A DNA stretch of 64,000 nucleotides, from contig NZ_JBHTJM010000008.1 in NCBI RefSeq assembly GCF_042675745.1, positions 248,001-312,000 of the forward strand, in the 5' to 3' direction. Source of the DNA: Pseudofulvibacter geojedonensis. GTDB lineage: Bacteria; Bacteroidota; Bacteroidia; Flavobacteriales; Flavobacteriaceae. Shown here piece after piece: positions 1 to 8,036 of this stretch. Numbering within the stretch: the first letter of the stretch is position 1; each line of letters begins with the position of its first letter. Both the position numbers and the translations under genes were made by a program. The notes beneath the pieces were generated by a model. It ran no database searches. It was not told the DNA's origin and saw nothing but the letters and a program-made list of their open reading frames with translations.

Positions 1-441
1 ATTGTTTATATAATAGTTAATTTCATCTGAGCTAAGTTCTTTAAAAGTAACTTTGGTTACTGCATGTACGGTTTTTTGGTATTTAGTTGTTTTTATACAT
101 ACAGATGTAATGACCTCATGAGTAGTATTACTCATACTCTTTAACATATTAAATGCTTCTTCTCTAGAATGAGGTTTACCAAGTGCTTGTTCGTTTAACC
201 AAACTATTGTATCGCTAGTAATTAGAATATCGTTTTCTTGTAATTCTTTTTCAAAAGGTAAAGACTTTAATTGTGCTAGATAATCACTAATTTCAAAGTG
301 CTTGAGTCTTGGAGGGTAAATTTCTTCAACTTCTTTTAAACGAATTTCAAAATTTATCCCCAAGTCTTTAAAGAACTGTTGTCTTCTAGGAGAACCAGAA
401 GCGAGTATTAAGTGCTTGCCTTGTAGTTTTTCGTTTAACAT
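1..441 (-). CDS. maf: Maf-family nucleotide pyrophosphatase (partial, C-terminus outside window)
   Basis: The frame opens with ATG at 441 and runs to base 1 without a stop, giving 147 codons of a protein usually about 190-200 aa, so roughly the last quarter lies outside the window. Residues 12-19 read LASGSPRR, the hallmark N-terminal motif of Maf/YhdE nucleoside triphosphate pyrophosphatases. A later ITSDTIVW stretch carries the conserved Asp, followed by LGKP. The family hydrolyses non-canonical or UTP/dTTP-type nucleotides and is linked to septation arrest. The next gene starts upstream with only one base between stop and start, so the genes are co-transcribed. Which Maf subgroup this is cannot be decided from the fragment. 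Confidence 0.9.
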   Translation of the reverse strand, partial: MLNEKLQGKHLILASGSPRRQQFFKDLGINFEIRLKEVEEIYPPRLKHFEISDYLAQLKSLPFEKELQENDILITSDTIVWLNEQALGKPHSREEAFNMLKSMSNTTHEVITSVCIKTTKYQKTVHAVTKVTFKELSSDEINYYINN

Positions 442-442
442 A

Positions 443-1357
443 CTAAACAAATTTTAAAAGAACAATAGATAACATTCCTAGGAGCATAGTAATTTTTAAA
501 ATCAAACTAATATGCGTGAAATGTTTTTTATGCTTGGCTGTTATTAGTTTTATAGCACAATAAGCTAGAGGGCCAATAATTACAAAGATAAAGTAGAGTA
601 GTAGATATTGATTTTCAAATAAATAAGTAATTGTATAATAAAAAATAGTAATTATAGTTAATAAGCATAAAGCAAAAGCTATTTTACTGGCTCTATTTCT
701 TCCAATCGCTATGGGTAAAGTATTATATCCAGCTTTGTAATCACCATCTATGTCTTCTAAGTCTTTTACCAATTCTCTCACTAGGTTAATTAAGAAAGCA
801 AATAAGGCATAGTCTATTAAAAACTTAAACATAAATAAATATGCATCTTTGGTTTCTGGAGTTACCATAGGAGCAATTTCAAAAATTCCAACAATTAAGA
901 CGCTCAAACTTACTATAGCAGAAATAACTATGTTTCCTACTAATATGGTTTGTTTTAAACTAGTAGCATAAAAATATAATAAAGCAGAAACCAACAAGAA
1001 AATAGTAGCGAAACTATTTTTACCAATTTGCCATGAAACATAGGTTCCTAAAACTATACCTAAAATAGTAAAGCCCATAAATAAATTATTGGCCAAACTT
1101 TCTGAAATTCCTTTGTTAATAAATACTTTCTTAGGTTTATTAATGTTATCTGCTTGAACATCGTAAATGTCGTTAATAATATAACCTGCAGCTGCAATAC
1201 AAATAGTGGCTAATACTAACAAGGTAAAGTTATTAGTATTTAAGGCTGTTGGTATATTTTGAAATTGAGGTAATGCAAAAAAAACATATTTTAATAAGCA
1301 CTGTATAAAGGCTATCATAAATAGGTTTTTAAAGCGAATTAGTTGTAGGATTTGCAT
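443..1357 (-). CDS. UbiA-type prenyltransferase, geranylgeranylglycerol-phosphate geranylgeranyltransferase-like
   Basis: This is a 304-aa integral membrane protein with about eight hydrophobic segments. It carries both Asp-rich motifs of the UbiA superfamily: NDIYDVQADNINKP from residue 62, and DLEDIDGDYKAGYNTLP near residue 200. These bind the prenyl diphosphate through magnesium. Flavobacterial homologues in this position are commonly named GGGP synthase partner or digeranylgeranylglyceryl phosphate synthase-like; the true substrate is unknown, and menaquinone- or haem-type prenyl transfer remains possible. It sits between maf and a KdsC-like phosphatase, all on the minus strand, suggesting one housekeeping transcription unit. 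Confidence 0.82.
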   Translation of the reverse strand: MQILQLIRFKNLFMIAFIQCLLKYVFFALPQFQNIPTALNTNNFTLLVLATICIAAAGYIINDIYDVQADNINKPKKVFINKGISESLANNLFMGFTILGIVLGTYVSWQIGKNSFATIFLLVSALLYFYATSLKQTILVGNIVISAIVSLSVLIVGIFEIAPMVTPETKDAYLFMFKFLIDYALFAFLINLVRELVKDLEDIDGDYKAGYNTLPIAIGRNRASKIAFALCLLTIITIFYYTITYLFENQYLLLYFIFVIIGPLAYCAIKLITAKHKKHFTHISLILKITMLLGMLSIVLLKFV

Positions 1358-1391
1358 AAGATGAGTTCAAGATTTTTTTTATAGAATTTGG

Positions 1392-1919
1392 CTAGTCGTA
1401 TTTCGCTTCAGTTTGAGTTGTCCATTTACCTTGAACACGCATTACTTGTTCAATAACATCTCTTACACAACCGTCACCACCTTTAATTTGAGAAATATAT
1501 TCTGCTACATCTTTAATTTCTGGAGCAGCATCTTGAGGGGCACAAGCTAAAGCTACTTGTTGCATTACGGGTAAATCAGGTATGTCATCTCCCATATACA
1601 TAATGGTACTAGCATCAATACCTTTGTTAGAACAATATTCTTCAAACTGAATCATTTTTTGGTGTGCACCAAGATAAATATCTGTAATACCTAAACCTTC
1701 TAAGCGTTTGCGAACTCCTTCATTAGAACCTCCAGAAATAATACATACATTAAAGCCTGCTAAAACAGCAGATCGTAATGCGTATCCATCTTTTATATTC
1801 ATATGTCGGTACATTTGCCCGTCTGTAGTAATGGTAATCATTCCGTTAGTTAGAACGCCATCTACATCAAAAATTAACGTGTCAATGTTGTTCATGATTT
1901 CTTTATAACTTGTTGCCAT
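1392..1919 (-). CDS. kdsC: KdsC-like HAD phosphatase (3-deoxy-D-manno-octulosonate 8-phosphate phosphatase)
   Basis: This 175-aa protein is a cap-less HAD enzyme. Motif I is FDVDGVLTNG, with the nucleophile Asp at residue 18 and the acid/base Asp at residue 20. Motif IV is YMGDDIPDLPVM around residues 107-118. Length and the DVDGVLT form fit the C0-subclass tetrameric KDO-8-P phosphatases, which dephosphorylate KDO-8-phosphate during lipopolysaccharide core synthesis. The start codon overlaps the upstream DUF2520 gene by 17 bases. A later ATG eight codons in (1895) would remove the overlap and keep motif I. A related sugar-phosphate specificity cannot be excluded. Confidence 0.85.
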   Translation of the reverse strand: MATSYKEIMNNIDTLIFDVDGVLTNGMITITTDGQMYRHMNIKDGYALRSAVLAGFNVCIISGGSNEGVRKRLEGLGITDIYLGAHQKMIQFEEYCSNKGIDASTIMYMGDDIPDLPVMQQVALACAPQDAAPEIKDVAEYISQIKGGDGCVRDVIEQVMRVQGKWTTQTEAKYD

Positions 1920-2667
1920 GAGTTTCTTGTATAGATTTAGTAAGTATGGTATAAATATCTTTTTGTTGTTGAGTACTGAGATTTTTTATGTGTGACTCAA
2001 TTATTTTTTGATCTTTTCTAATAGCTGGACCTGTTTGTGCTTTTAAAGGATTCATTTCTAAAGCTTTTTGAGCAGTCTCAAGTAATAACGGATGTAAAAC
2101 CTCGAAAGGAACTTTGTGTTCTTCACAGATTTCATTGCTTTTCTGATATAAATGATTTACAAAGTTATTTACAAAAATGGCAGCTACATGCAAAGCTTTT
2201 CGTTGTGTAGAATTAATATTATAAACAGCCTGACTAATAGCCTTGGCTAACTTTTCTAAAATAATATAATCAGTTATTACAGCAGTTTCTAAACAAATAG
2301 GTATGGTCTTGAAATTTACCTCTTTTCCTTTAGTAAAAGTTTGTAACGGGTAAAAAACACCGTGTCTGTTGTGTTTGCTTAAAGAATTTATAGAAACAGA
2401 ACCCGAAGTATGAACTATTAACCGGTCTGTATGAGGTAGTTGATTGCTGAGCTTTTCTATAGCATCGTCTTTAATAGCAATTATATAGACATCTGCTTTT
2501 TTTAATTCTTTTAAGTTAGTAGTTGTACTTACTCTTTCTTTAAAAGAACGAAGCCTATTTTTAGATTGGTTGTATACCTGTACTACATCAATTTCGTTTG
2601 ACTGTTGAAAAGCCTCAAACAAATGAGTGGCAACATTACCTGCACCTAAAAGGACTACTTTAATCAT
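1903..2667 (-). CDS. Rossmann-like and DUF2520 domain protein
   Basis: The 254-aa product starts with LLGAGNVATHLFEAF at residues 6-20, a dinucleotide-binding Rossmann glycine motif. It then has an all-helical C-terminal half (LHVAAIFVNNFVNHLY near residue 160) typical of DUF2520, the architecture of 6-phosphogluconate or ketopantoate reductase-like folds. A reductase role with NADP is the usual guess, but the substrate is unknown. It heads the minus-strand group DUF2520-kdsC-UbiA-maf. The assignment to family is firm and the biochemical role is not. Confidence 0.8.
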   Translation of the reverse strand: MIKVVLLGAGNVATHLFEAFQQSNEIDVVQVYNQSKNRLRSFKERVSTTTNLKELKKADVYIIAIKDDAIEKLSNQLPHTDRLIVHTSGSVSINSLSKHNRHGVFYPLQTFTKGKEVNFKTIPICLETAVITDYIILEKLAKAISQAVYNINSTQRKALHVAAIFVNNFVNHLYQKSNEICEEHKVPFEVLHPLLLETAQKALEMNPLKAQTGPAIRKDQKIIESHIKNLSTQQQKDIYTILTKSIQETHGNKL

Positions 2668-2801
2668 CTAGCTAAAATAAGTTTTGTAATGTTTATCTAC
2701 AAGTTATGTTATTGGATTTTTAAAAGAGCAGATAATTATTTTTTTAGTGAGGCAACTATTTGGTAAATATTTGCGTCTATACTAATAAATACAGTTTTAT
2801 A

Positions 2802-3212
2802 ATGTTAGAAAATTCAAAAGTAAATATTAAAATAAAGCTTTCAGTTTTATGGACTTCTGTAATGTTTTGTTATGTATATGGAGATTATTTTGAATTGTAT
2901 GTTCCAGAAAAGGTAGAGAGTCTATTAAGCGGAACGCATGTTTTAGATAGTCCTTTAAAGTTAGTTATTGCATCAGTTGTATTAACAATACCAGCAGTTT
3001 TAATAGCATTATCTGTTATGTTGCCATCAAAAATAAACAGGTTAACAAATATAGTTGTCGGATCATTATATTCATTAATGATGCTAATAATAGCTTTCAA
3101 CTCATTAACCCTATGGTATGGCTTCTATGCTTTTCTAGGTTTTGTAGAAAGTATAATTACACTTGTAATAGTTTATAATGCTTGGAAATGGCCAAAAATA
3201 GAACAAGACTAG
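2802..3212 (+). CDS. Four-helix membrane protein of unknown function (DUF6326-like)
   Basis: I place the start at ATG 2802 (MLENSKVNIKIKLSVLWTSV) because the frame extends upstream only to a TTG with a poor context. The 136-aa product shows a charged N-terminus, a conserved-looking FCYVYGDYFELYVP stretch after the first helix, and three further hydrophobic segments ending in WKWPK. This pattern recalls DUF6326 membrane proteins, which have no known function. The gene stands alone, convergent with the Crp/Fnr gene; the two stops are one base apart. No regulatory signal was found. Confidence 0.65.
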   Translation: MLENSKVNIKIKLSVLWTSVMFCYVYGDYFELYVPEKVESLLSGTHVLDSPLKLVIASVVLTIPAVLIALSVMLPSKINRLTNIVVGSLYSLMMLIIAFNSLTLWYGFYAFLGFVESIITLVIVYNAWKWPKIEQD

Positions 3213-3213
3213 A

Positions 3214-3801
3214 CTAGATAAAAACCTTACGGTTTTTAATAATAATTTTTTCTTGTTGAGCTAACTTTTTTAAAGTTCTTATTACCGTTTCTACTCGTAG
3301 ACCTGTTAAGTCTGCAAGTTGTTGCCTTGTTAACGGTATTTCGTACTCACTGTTACAATTGGCAGTGTCTTTAAGGTAAGTTAGTAGAGTAATCATTTGG
3401 TGTTCGGGAGTTTGAACACTAATTTCACTTAAAATCATTGATTTATATTTTAAGCGATTGCATAATATTTTATTAAGAGTTAAATGAACGTCAAAGTTTT
3501 CTTTTAATAAATTAAGAAAAGATGCTTTAGGCAATACGTATATTTCAGAATCAATAGTAGTAATTGCTTCAGCAGGATAATTAAAATCACTAAATAAAGG
3601 AGGTTCGGCAAAACTTTGAGTGTTATAAAATAACTCTAAAACAAACTCTTTTCCATCTTCAGATAGGTTATACATTTTTACAGATCCTGTTTTTATTTGA
3701 AAAAAGAAGTTGGCTTGTTGCCCTTTGTATAGTACAGTTGAGTCTTTATTGTATTTTTTTAAAACTGCTCCATATTGTATTAATAATTGTTCAGGAACCA
3801 T
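3214..3801 (-). CDS. Crp/Fnr-family transcriptional regulator
   Basis: This 195-aa protein has an N-terminal cyclic-nucleotide-binding-like beta barrel (about residues 20-110, with GSVKMYNLSEDGKEFVLELF). A C-terminal winged helix-turn-helix follows (LTRQQLADLTGLRVETVIR, about 152-170). It has no N-terminal cysteine cluster, so it is not an oxygen-sensing 4Fe-4S FNR; haem or another ligand is possible, as in DNR-type nitric oxide sensors. It is divergent from a small membrane protein and a truncated haemoglobin, with an FNR-like palindrome between them. I infer it controls that pair and perhaps itself. Confidence 0.85.
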   Translation of the reverse strand: MVPEQLLIQYGAVLKKYNKDSTVLYKGQQANFFFQIKTGSVKMYNLSEDGKEFVLELFYNTQSFAEPPLFSDFNYPAEAITTIDSEIYVLPKASFLNLLKENFDVHLTLNKILCNRLKYKSMILSEISVQTPEHQMITLLTYLKDTANCNSEYEIPLTRQQLADLTGLRVETVIRTLKKLAQQEKIIIKNRKVFI

Positions 3802-3873
3802 ATTTAATATTTGTTGTTTATCTATTGCCCTATTTTATGTTAGATTAATATCTAAAAAAACAAAGTAGATTGC

Positions 3874-3891
3874 TTATGATTTGAATCATAA
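3874..3891. promoter_or_regulatory. FNR-like operator palindrome
   Basis: The arm TTATGATT (3874-3881) and its exact reverse complement AATCATAA (3884-3891) are separated by TG. The centre contains TGAT-N4-ATCA, the core of the FNR/CRP consensus (TTGAT-N4-ATCAA). It lies 50 bases upstream of the membrane protein-haemoglobin pair and 73 bases upstream of the divergent Crp/Fnr gene, the expected place for that regulator to act. The palindrome is seen directly; the binding protein is inferred. Confidence 0.65.
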
Positions 3892-3940
3892 AATAAGGAA
3901 GGTTATTACTAGAACTTTGTATTTGTAAAAATAACTTATT

Positions 3941-4225
3941 ATGATAACAAAAGCATATACCAAAGCATTTAAAGATTTTGAAACAGGTTTTTTAGGTTAT
4001 GCACCTATAAGTATGATGGTTTTAACTTGTTTGGGCTCAATATCTGTAATGTATTTATTAAAAGATAATTCTAGTACAACCATTTATGAATTAGCTATAT
4101 GTGTTATAGTTTGTATGGGCTATAATGCTACAATTTTAGGGCAGATGAAAAAGAAATTTGCGTTTAATACACTTATCTTCGCAACTATTATAAATTTAGT
4201 TATATTGTTTTTAAATTTTAACTAG
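3941..4225 (+). CDS. Small membrane protein upstream of truncated haemoglobin
   Basis: The 94-aa product has three hydrophobic segments (around residues 20-38, 47-62 and 74-92) and a basic start (MITKAYTKAFKDFETGF). I do not recognise a family. It ends four bases before the haemoglobin gene, so the two are co-transcribed. A shared FNR-like palindrome upstream suggests expression under oxygen limitation or nitrosative stress. It could serve in the membrane side of the haemoglobin's redox function, but that is only inferred from position. Confidence 0.6.
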   Translation: MITKAYTKAFKDFETGFLGYAPISMMVLTCLGSISVMYLLKDNSSTTIYELAICVIVCMGYNATILGQMKKKFAFNTLIFATIINLVILFLNFN

Positions 4226-4229
4226 GGAA

Positions 4230-4619
4230 ATGCAAATTTTAACAGATATAAAAAATAGAGAAGACGTTTTTTTATTGGTAAGTGCTTTTTATGAAAAAGT
4301 AAAGGTAGATCGAGAATTAGGTCCGTTTTTTAATAATGTTATCAGCGATTGGGAGTCGCATATAATACACTTAACTAATTTTTGGGAAAGTCAGCTATTT
4401 ATGAAGAATGTCTTTTCTGGAAATCCATTAAAAAAGCATGTTGAAGTTGATAAAAAAAACAATAATTCCATCCAAAATGAACATTTTGGAATTTGGTTAA
4501 ACTATTGGTTACAGACTATAGATGAATTGTTTTTAGGCGAAAGAGCCCAGTTAGCTAAAAATAGAGCTAGAAATATGGGAATTTTTATGTTTATGGAAAT
4601 TTTTAAGGCTAGACAATAA
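4230..4619 (+). CDS. Group III truncated haemoglobin
   Basis: The 129-aa length and the stretch EHFGIWLNYWLQTIDELF, with the probable proximal haem-ligand His at the start of the F helix, match group III (trHbP) globins. The conserved FWESQLFMKNVFSGNP segment sits in the E-helix region. These globins bind oxygen or nitric oxide in the cytoplasm and are often found in microaerobic or NO-stress regulons. The divergent Crp/Fnr regulator and the palindrome upstream support that reading. The transcript ends at a strong hairpin just after the stop. Confidence 0.88.
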   Translation: MQILTDIKNREDVFLLVSAFYEKVKVDRELGPFFNNVISDWESHIIHLTNFWESQLFMKNVFSGNPLKKHVEVDKKNNNSIQNEHFGIWLNYWLQTIDELFLGERAQLAKNRARNMGIFMFMEIFKARQ

Positions 4620-4625
4620 AATTAT

Positions 4626-4659
4626 AAAAAAGGAGAAATTTATTAATTTCTCCTTTTTT
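4626..4659. terminator. Bidirectional intrinsic terminator
   Basis: A perfect 15-bp stem (arms 4626-4640 and 4645-4659, core GGAGAAATT) with a TATT loop has A-runs on the left and T-runs on the right. It can therefore end both the haemoglobin transcript and the convergent recF-DUF721 transcript. Confidence 0.85.
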
Positions 4660-4661
4660 AT

Positions 4662-4958
4662 TTAGGCTAGTATCAATTCCTTAACAGTATCTTTTCTCAA
4701 ATATTCATTTATATTGGCTATAATTTTTGCCTTTCCGTAACTTAATTCTTCTCGCAAAACAGAAGAACTTAGGCGAACTAGTAAAACATTGTTCTGAAGT
4801 TCTACAGAAGTAGTATATGCCTCAATGGCATTACCCATTACTGCGTACCATGCATCTCTAGCATCAATTTTCTCCAATCCTTTTTCTAGGTTATTTTCTT
4901 TAATAAAGCCTTTTAAGGCATCAGATAAACTAATTTGTTCTTTATTCCTTTTAGTCAT
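4662..4958 (-). CDS. DUF721 protein (DciA-like)
   Basis: The 98-aa protein begins TKRNKEQISLSDALKGFIKENNLEKGLEK and contains the family's AWYAVMGNAIEAYT block and LSSSVLREELSYGKAKI block. DUF721 proteins include DciA, which helps load replicative helicase, and in many genomes they follow recF, as here. A role in replication initiation is known for other phyla and only inferred here. It is the last gene of the recF group before the shared terminator. Confidence 0.8.
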   Translation of the reverse strand: MTKRNKEQISLSDALKGFIKENNLEKGLEKIDARDAWYAVMGNAIEAYTTSVELQNNVLLVRLSSSVLREELSYGKAKIIANINEYLRKDTVKELILA

Positions 4959-4960
4959 AT

Positions 4961-5389
4961 TTAATTGAAATCTAGTTTTTGATGTCTTTTGTAAAAGTAT
5001 TTGTTACCTGTTTCATTTTCTAATAATAACTTTTCTTGAGTAAGTTCTAGAATTTTTTCCTTTTGTGAGTGTATCTGCGTATTAGTCTTTAAAAAAAAGA
5101 CACCATCTTCATCTTTTATGGTAATACTATCTTTTCTATTGTTAGATCTATATTTTCCACTAATATCTGCAGTGGCTTTCTTTCTATATCCTTTAAAGTT
5201 GCTATCTAAATAAAAATATTCAACAGTAGTATTGATATTGTATTGCCTAACTTTTTGATCAGTTGTTTCAACAGTTTCAATTTCCCAATAACCGTTTAAC
5301 TGCTCTAAATCAATTTCTTTATTTTTATGATTACAAGAGTTTAATAGGAAGCTAAGTACGATTAAAAAGAAATAAAATTTAGTTTTCAT
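4961..5389 (-). CDS. Lipocalin-like lipoprotein
   Basis: The 142-aa product starts with a lipoprotein signal (hydrophobic stretch then LLNSCNHK, Cys at residue 19). It continues with LNGYWEIETVE, the usual opening of lipocalin-like domains in Bacteroidota. No function is known. Its start overlaps the end of recF by 11 bases and its stop is two bases before DUF721, so it is embedded in the recF operon. The arrangement recF-lipoprotein-DUF721 looks ordinary for flavobacteria, but I cannot verify this. Confidence 0.7.
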   Translation of the reverse strand: MKTKFYFFLIVLSFLLNSCNHKNKEIDLEQLNGYWEIETVETTDQKVRQYNINTTVEYFYLDSNFKGYRKKATADISGKYRSNNRKDSITIKDEDGVFFLKTNTQIHSQKEKILELTQEKLLLENETGNKYFYKRHQKLDFN

Positions 5390-6488
5390 ATCCTTGGTTT
5401 TCTTTTTGTTTTAACTGAAACAATTCATATGTTTTTTCTGTTTCTTTTATAATGTTTTCTGTTCGTTCTTTATGTGTATCAGATATAAATATTTGTCCAA
5501 AATCATTACCATTAACTAAATGAATTAATTGAGAAACTCTATTTTCATCTAATTTGTCAAAAATATCATCTAAAAGTAGAATTGGTCTTACACCTGATTC
5601 GTTTTTTAAAAAATCAAATTGAGCCAGTTTTAAAGCAATTAAAAAAGATTTTTGTTGTCCTTGACTACCAAAACGTTTTATAGGGTGGTTTTCTATGTTA
5701 AAAACCAAATCATCTTTATGTATACCTACAGATGTGTATTGTAAAGCTTTATCTTTATTAATGCTTTGTGTTAATAGATTATCTAGATTGGTATCGTGTA
5801 GTTGACTTTTATAAATAATACTCGTTTTTTCGTTTGCACCGCTTACAACCTTGTGTCTATTGAGAAATATGGTATTAAACAATTCAACAAACATTTTTCT
5901 TTTAGAATAAATAAATGTTCCGTAATTGGTTAATTGTTCATTATACACTTCTAATGTACTAGCATCAAAAGTGTTATTGGCTGCAAAATATTTTAATAGC
6001 GAATTTCTTTGTGCTAGTGTTTTATTGTATTTAATAAGTGTATTTAAGTATTCCTTGTCAGATTGTGATATAATACTGTCTATAAACTTTCTTCTTGTTT
6101 CGCTTCCTTCAATTATTAAATCTCTATCGGCTGGAGAAACAATAACTAAAGGTAAAAAGCCTATGTGGTCAGAAAAACGTTCATATAATTTACCATTGCG
6201 CTTAATAGTCTTTTTTTGATTTTTTTTATAACCAACGATGATTTTTTCTGAACGATCATTTTTTTCATAAGCTCCATCAATCATAAAAAAATCAGCAGAA
6301 TGATTTACATTTTGAGAAGCAACAGGATTAAAATAGCTTTTACCATAAGATAAATGGTAAATAGCATCTAATACATTGGTTTTACCAACACCATTATTAC
6401 CAACAAAGCAATTAATCTTATCACTAAAAGTAAAAGATTTAGATTCAAAATTTTTGTAATTAACTAAAGATAGCTGCTTTAAAATCAT
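5379..6488 (-). CDS. recF: DNA replication and repair protein RecF
   Basis: I use ATG 6488 (MILKQLSLVNYKNFESK), the canonical RecF start, rather than an upstream ATG eight codons earlier. The 369-aa protein has Walker A GNNGVGKTNVLDAIYHL near residue 32, the ABC signature RFGSQGQQKSFLIALKLA near 275, and Walker B PILLLDDIFDKLDE near 302. RecF binds single/double-strand junctions with RecO and RecR and helps load RecA at gaps. The gene is first in the group recF-lipoprotein-DUF721 and is divergent from the TPR gene. Confidence 0.95.
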   Translation of the reverse strand: MILKQLSLVNYKNFESKSFTFSDKINCFVGNNGVGKTNVLDAIYHLSYGKSYFNPVASQNVNHSADFFMIDGAYEKNDRSEKIIVGYKKNQKKTIKRNGKLYERFSDHIGFLPLVIVSPADRDLIIEGSETRRKFIDSIISQSDKEYLNTLIKYNKTLAQRNSLLKYFAANNTFDASTLEVYNEQLTNYGTFIYSKRKMFVELFNTIFLNRHKVVSGANEKTSIIYKSQLHDTNLDNLLTQSINKDKALQYTSVGIHKDDLVFNIENHPIKRFGSQGQQKSFLIALKLAQFDFLKNESGVRPILLLDDIFDKLDENRVSQLIHLVNGNDFGQIFISDTHKERTENIIKETEKTYELFQLKQKENQGYEN

Positions 6489-6581
6489 ATATAAATAGAA
6501 GCTCGAAACCAAGTTTTATTTGAGCTTTGCAAATTATTGAAAATTATCAAAACAATGCCTTTAAAGTTTAAAGAAAAATTA

Positions 6582-6589
6582 TATTTTTG
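6582..6589 (+). promoter_or_regulatory. Bacteroidota -7 promoter element for the TPR-ribH transcript
   Basis: TATTTTTG matches TAnnTTTG exactly and lies 21 bases before the ATG at 6611, giving a very short leader. The upstream -33 element is weak, so this is a moderate call. Confidence 0.5.
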
Positions 6590-6610
6590 CGTGACTTAGA
6601 AATTAAGAAT

Positions 6611-7411
6611 ATGGCAACGTACAAGAAAAGAGGATATAAGAAACCAAAAGAAAAAGTTAAAGAGGTAGCAGAAGAGATACTTGATGATAACACAGGTTAT
6701 GTAGAAGGAGAGAGTACTACAGAAGAAGTGTTTGACACTTTAGATGCATCTGCTAACAAAGCTGAAGAATGGTTTGCTGCTAACCAAAAATATATTTTTG
6801 GAATAGTAGGAGTACTTGCTTTAGGAATGTTAGCTTACATGGCTTACGGAAAATTCATCCAATCTCCTAAAGAATCAGAAGCTGCTAACGATATGTTTAA
6901 AGCCCAAACGTATTTTACTCAAGCAGTAAATGCTTCAGGAAAAGCTAAAGATTCTTTATTTAACTTAGCTTTAAATGGAGGTGAAGGGAAATTTGGTTTA
7001 ATAGATATTACTAATGAGTATAGCGGAACAGATGCTGCTAACTTAGCTAATTATATGGCTGGTATGTCTTATTTAAATATGAATGACTACAAGAACGCCG
7101 TAACTTATTTAGATAAGTTTTCATCTAAAGATGAGGTTATGATGGCTAACGCTAGAGGAGGAGTTGCTGATGCATTTGTACAGTTAAATCAATTAGAGGA
7201 TGCTTTAGGAGAATACGAGAAAGCTGCTAATGTTGGTAATAACGATTTTACTGCTCCGAGATTTTTATATAAAGCAGCAGTAGTTGCTTTAGATTTAGGT
7301 AAAAACGATGTAGCTGCTAAGCATTTAACTAGAATTAAAGATGAGTTCAAGACCTCTGCAGAAGCTTCTAAAGTAGATGCTTTGTTAGGGCAAGCTCAAG
7401 CTGGAAAATAA
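6611..7411 (+). CDS. Membrane-anchored tetratricopeptide-repeat protein (YfgM-like)
   Basis: The start is ATG 6611 (MATYKKRGYKKPKEK), since the in-frame TTG upstream lies inside the promoter. The 266-aa product has a charged N-terminal segment, one membrane helix (YIFGIVGVLALGMLAYMAYG, about residues 62-81) and TPR-type helices in the outer part. The topology resembles YfgM-type periplasmic chaperone partners. It is followed two bases later by ribH. The link with riboflavin synthesis is probably only positional. Confidence 0.8.
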   Translation: MATYKKRGYKKPKEKVKEVAEEILDDNTGYVEGESTTEEVFDTLDASANKAEEWFAANQKYIFGIVGVLALGMLAYMAYGKFIQSPKESEAANDMFKAQTYFTQAVNASGKAKDSLFNLALNGGEGKFGLIDITNEYSGTDAANLANYMAGMSYLNMNDYKNAVTYLDKFSSKDEVMMANARGGVADAFVQLNQLEDALGEYEKAANVGNNDFTAPRFLYKAAVVALDLGKNDVAAKHLTRIKDEFKTSAEASKVDALLGQAQAGK

Positions 7412-7412
7412 T

Positions 7413-7898
7413 ATGGCTACAATACATAAAAATTTATCTACTTACGATAAAAACACAATCCCAAACGCGAAAGATTTTCGGTTTGGGATTGTTGTTTCTG
7501 AGTGGAACGAGAATATCACACAAGGTTTGTTAAAAGGAGCTAAAGAAACTCTTTTAGAAAATGGTGTAGAAGAAGATAATATTGTAGTGTGGGATGTTCC
7601 TGGTACTTTCGAATTAACTTTTGGAAGCAAGCATATGTTACAGACTCAAGATGTAGATGCAGTTATTGCTATTGGTAGTGTGATACAAGGAGAAACCAAA
7701 CATTTTGATTTTGTGTGTAGTGGTGCTGCTCAGGGAATTAAAGATTTGAATGTACATGGCGATGTACCAGTTATTTTTTGCGTATTAACAGATAATAATA
7801 TGCAACAAGCAATAGATCGTTCTGGAGGTAAACATGGAAATAAAGGAACAGAAGCTGCAGTGGCAGCTATAAAAATGGCTACATTAAGTAAATATTAG
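7413..7898 (+). CDS. ribH: 6,7-dimethyl-8-ribityllumazine synthase
   Basis: This 161-aa protein matches the family length. It has the substrate-binding blocks VVSEWNENIT (residue 27), VPGTFELTF (61-69), AIGSVIQGETKHFDFVC (85-101) with the catalytic His, and FCVLTDNNMQQAIDRSGG near 120. It condenses 5-amino-6-ribitylamino-uracil with 3,4-dihydroxybutanone phosphate in riboflavin synthesis and forms an icosahedral or pentameric assembly. It ends at a clear terminator. Confidence 0.97.
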   Translation: MATIHKNLSTYDKNTIPNAKDFRFGIVVSEWNENITQGLLKGAKETLLENGVEEDNIVVWDVPGTFELTFGSKHMLQTQDVDAVIAIGSVIQGETKHFDFVCSGAAQGIKDLNVHGDVPVIFCVLTDNNMQQAIDRSGGKHGNKGTEAAVAAIKMATLSKY

Positions 7899-7921
7899 TT
7901 CAAAAAGAAGAATTATAGTAC

Positions 7922-7955
7922 AAAGCCTTATTGCAAATCGTAATAAGGCTTTTTT
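7922..7955 (+). terminator. Intrinsic terminator after ribH
   Basis: The arms AAAGCCTTATT (7922-7932) and AATAAGGCTTT (7942-7952) form an 11-bp stem with a 9-base loop, followed by a T-run. Confidence 0.85.
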
Positions 7956-8004
7956 GTTAACAAGTTTTAAGACTTGCAATACCTTAAGTTTACTGTAAAT
8001 TGAT

Positions 8005-8012
8005 TAATTTTG
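8005..8012 (+). promoter_or_regulatory. Bacteroidota -7 element for the mutL-rhomboid transcript
   Basis: TAATTTTG matches TAnnTTTG and lies 25 bases before the ATG at 8037. It would drive the small membrane protein, mutL and both rhomboid genes, which are overlapping or nearly so. Confidence 0.5.
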
Positions 8013-8036
8013 GAGTAAGTCAGAAATACTTTTTTT

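Noticed and set aside
2760..2801. TTG-started extension of the membrane protein at 2802
   Set aside because: The extra 14 residues are not hydrophobic or conserved-looking, and a good ATG follows.
7442..7630. Antisense ORF inside ribH and similar frames inside mutB, parB, hisB and the M16 gene
   Set aside because: They overlap well-identified genes entirely and show no family features or start signals.
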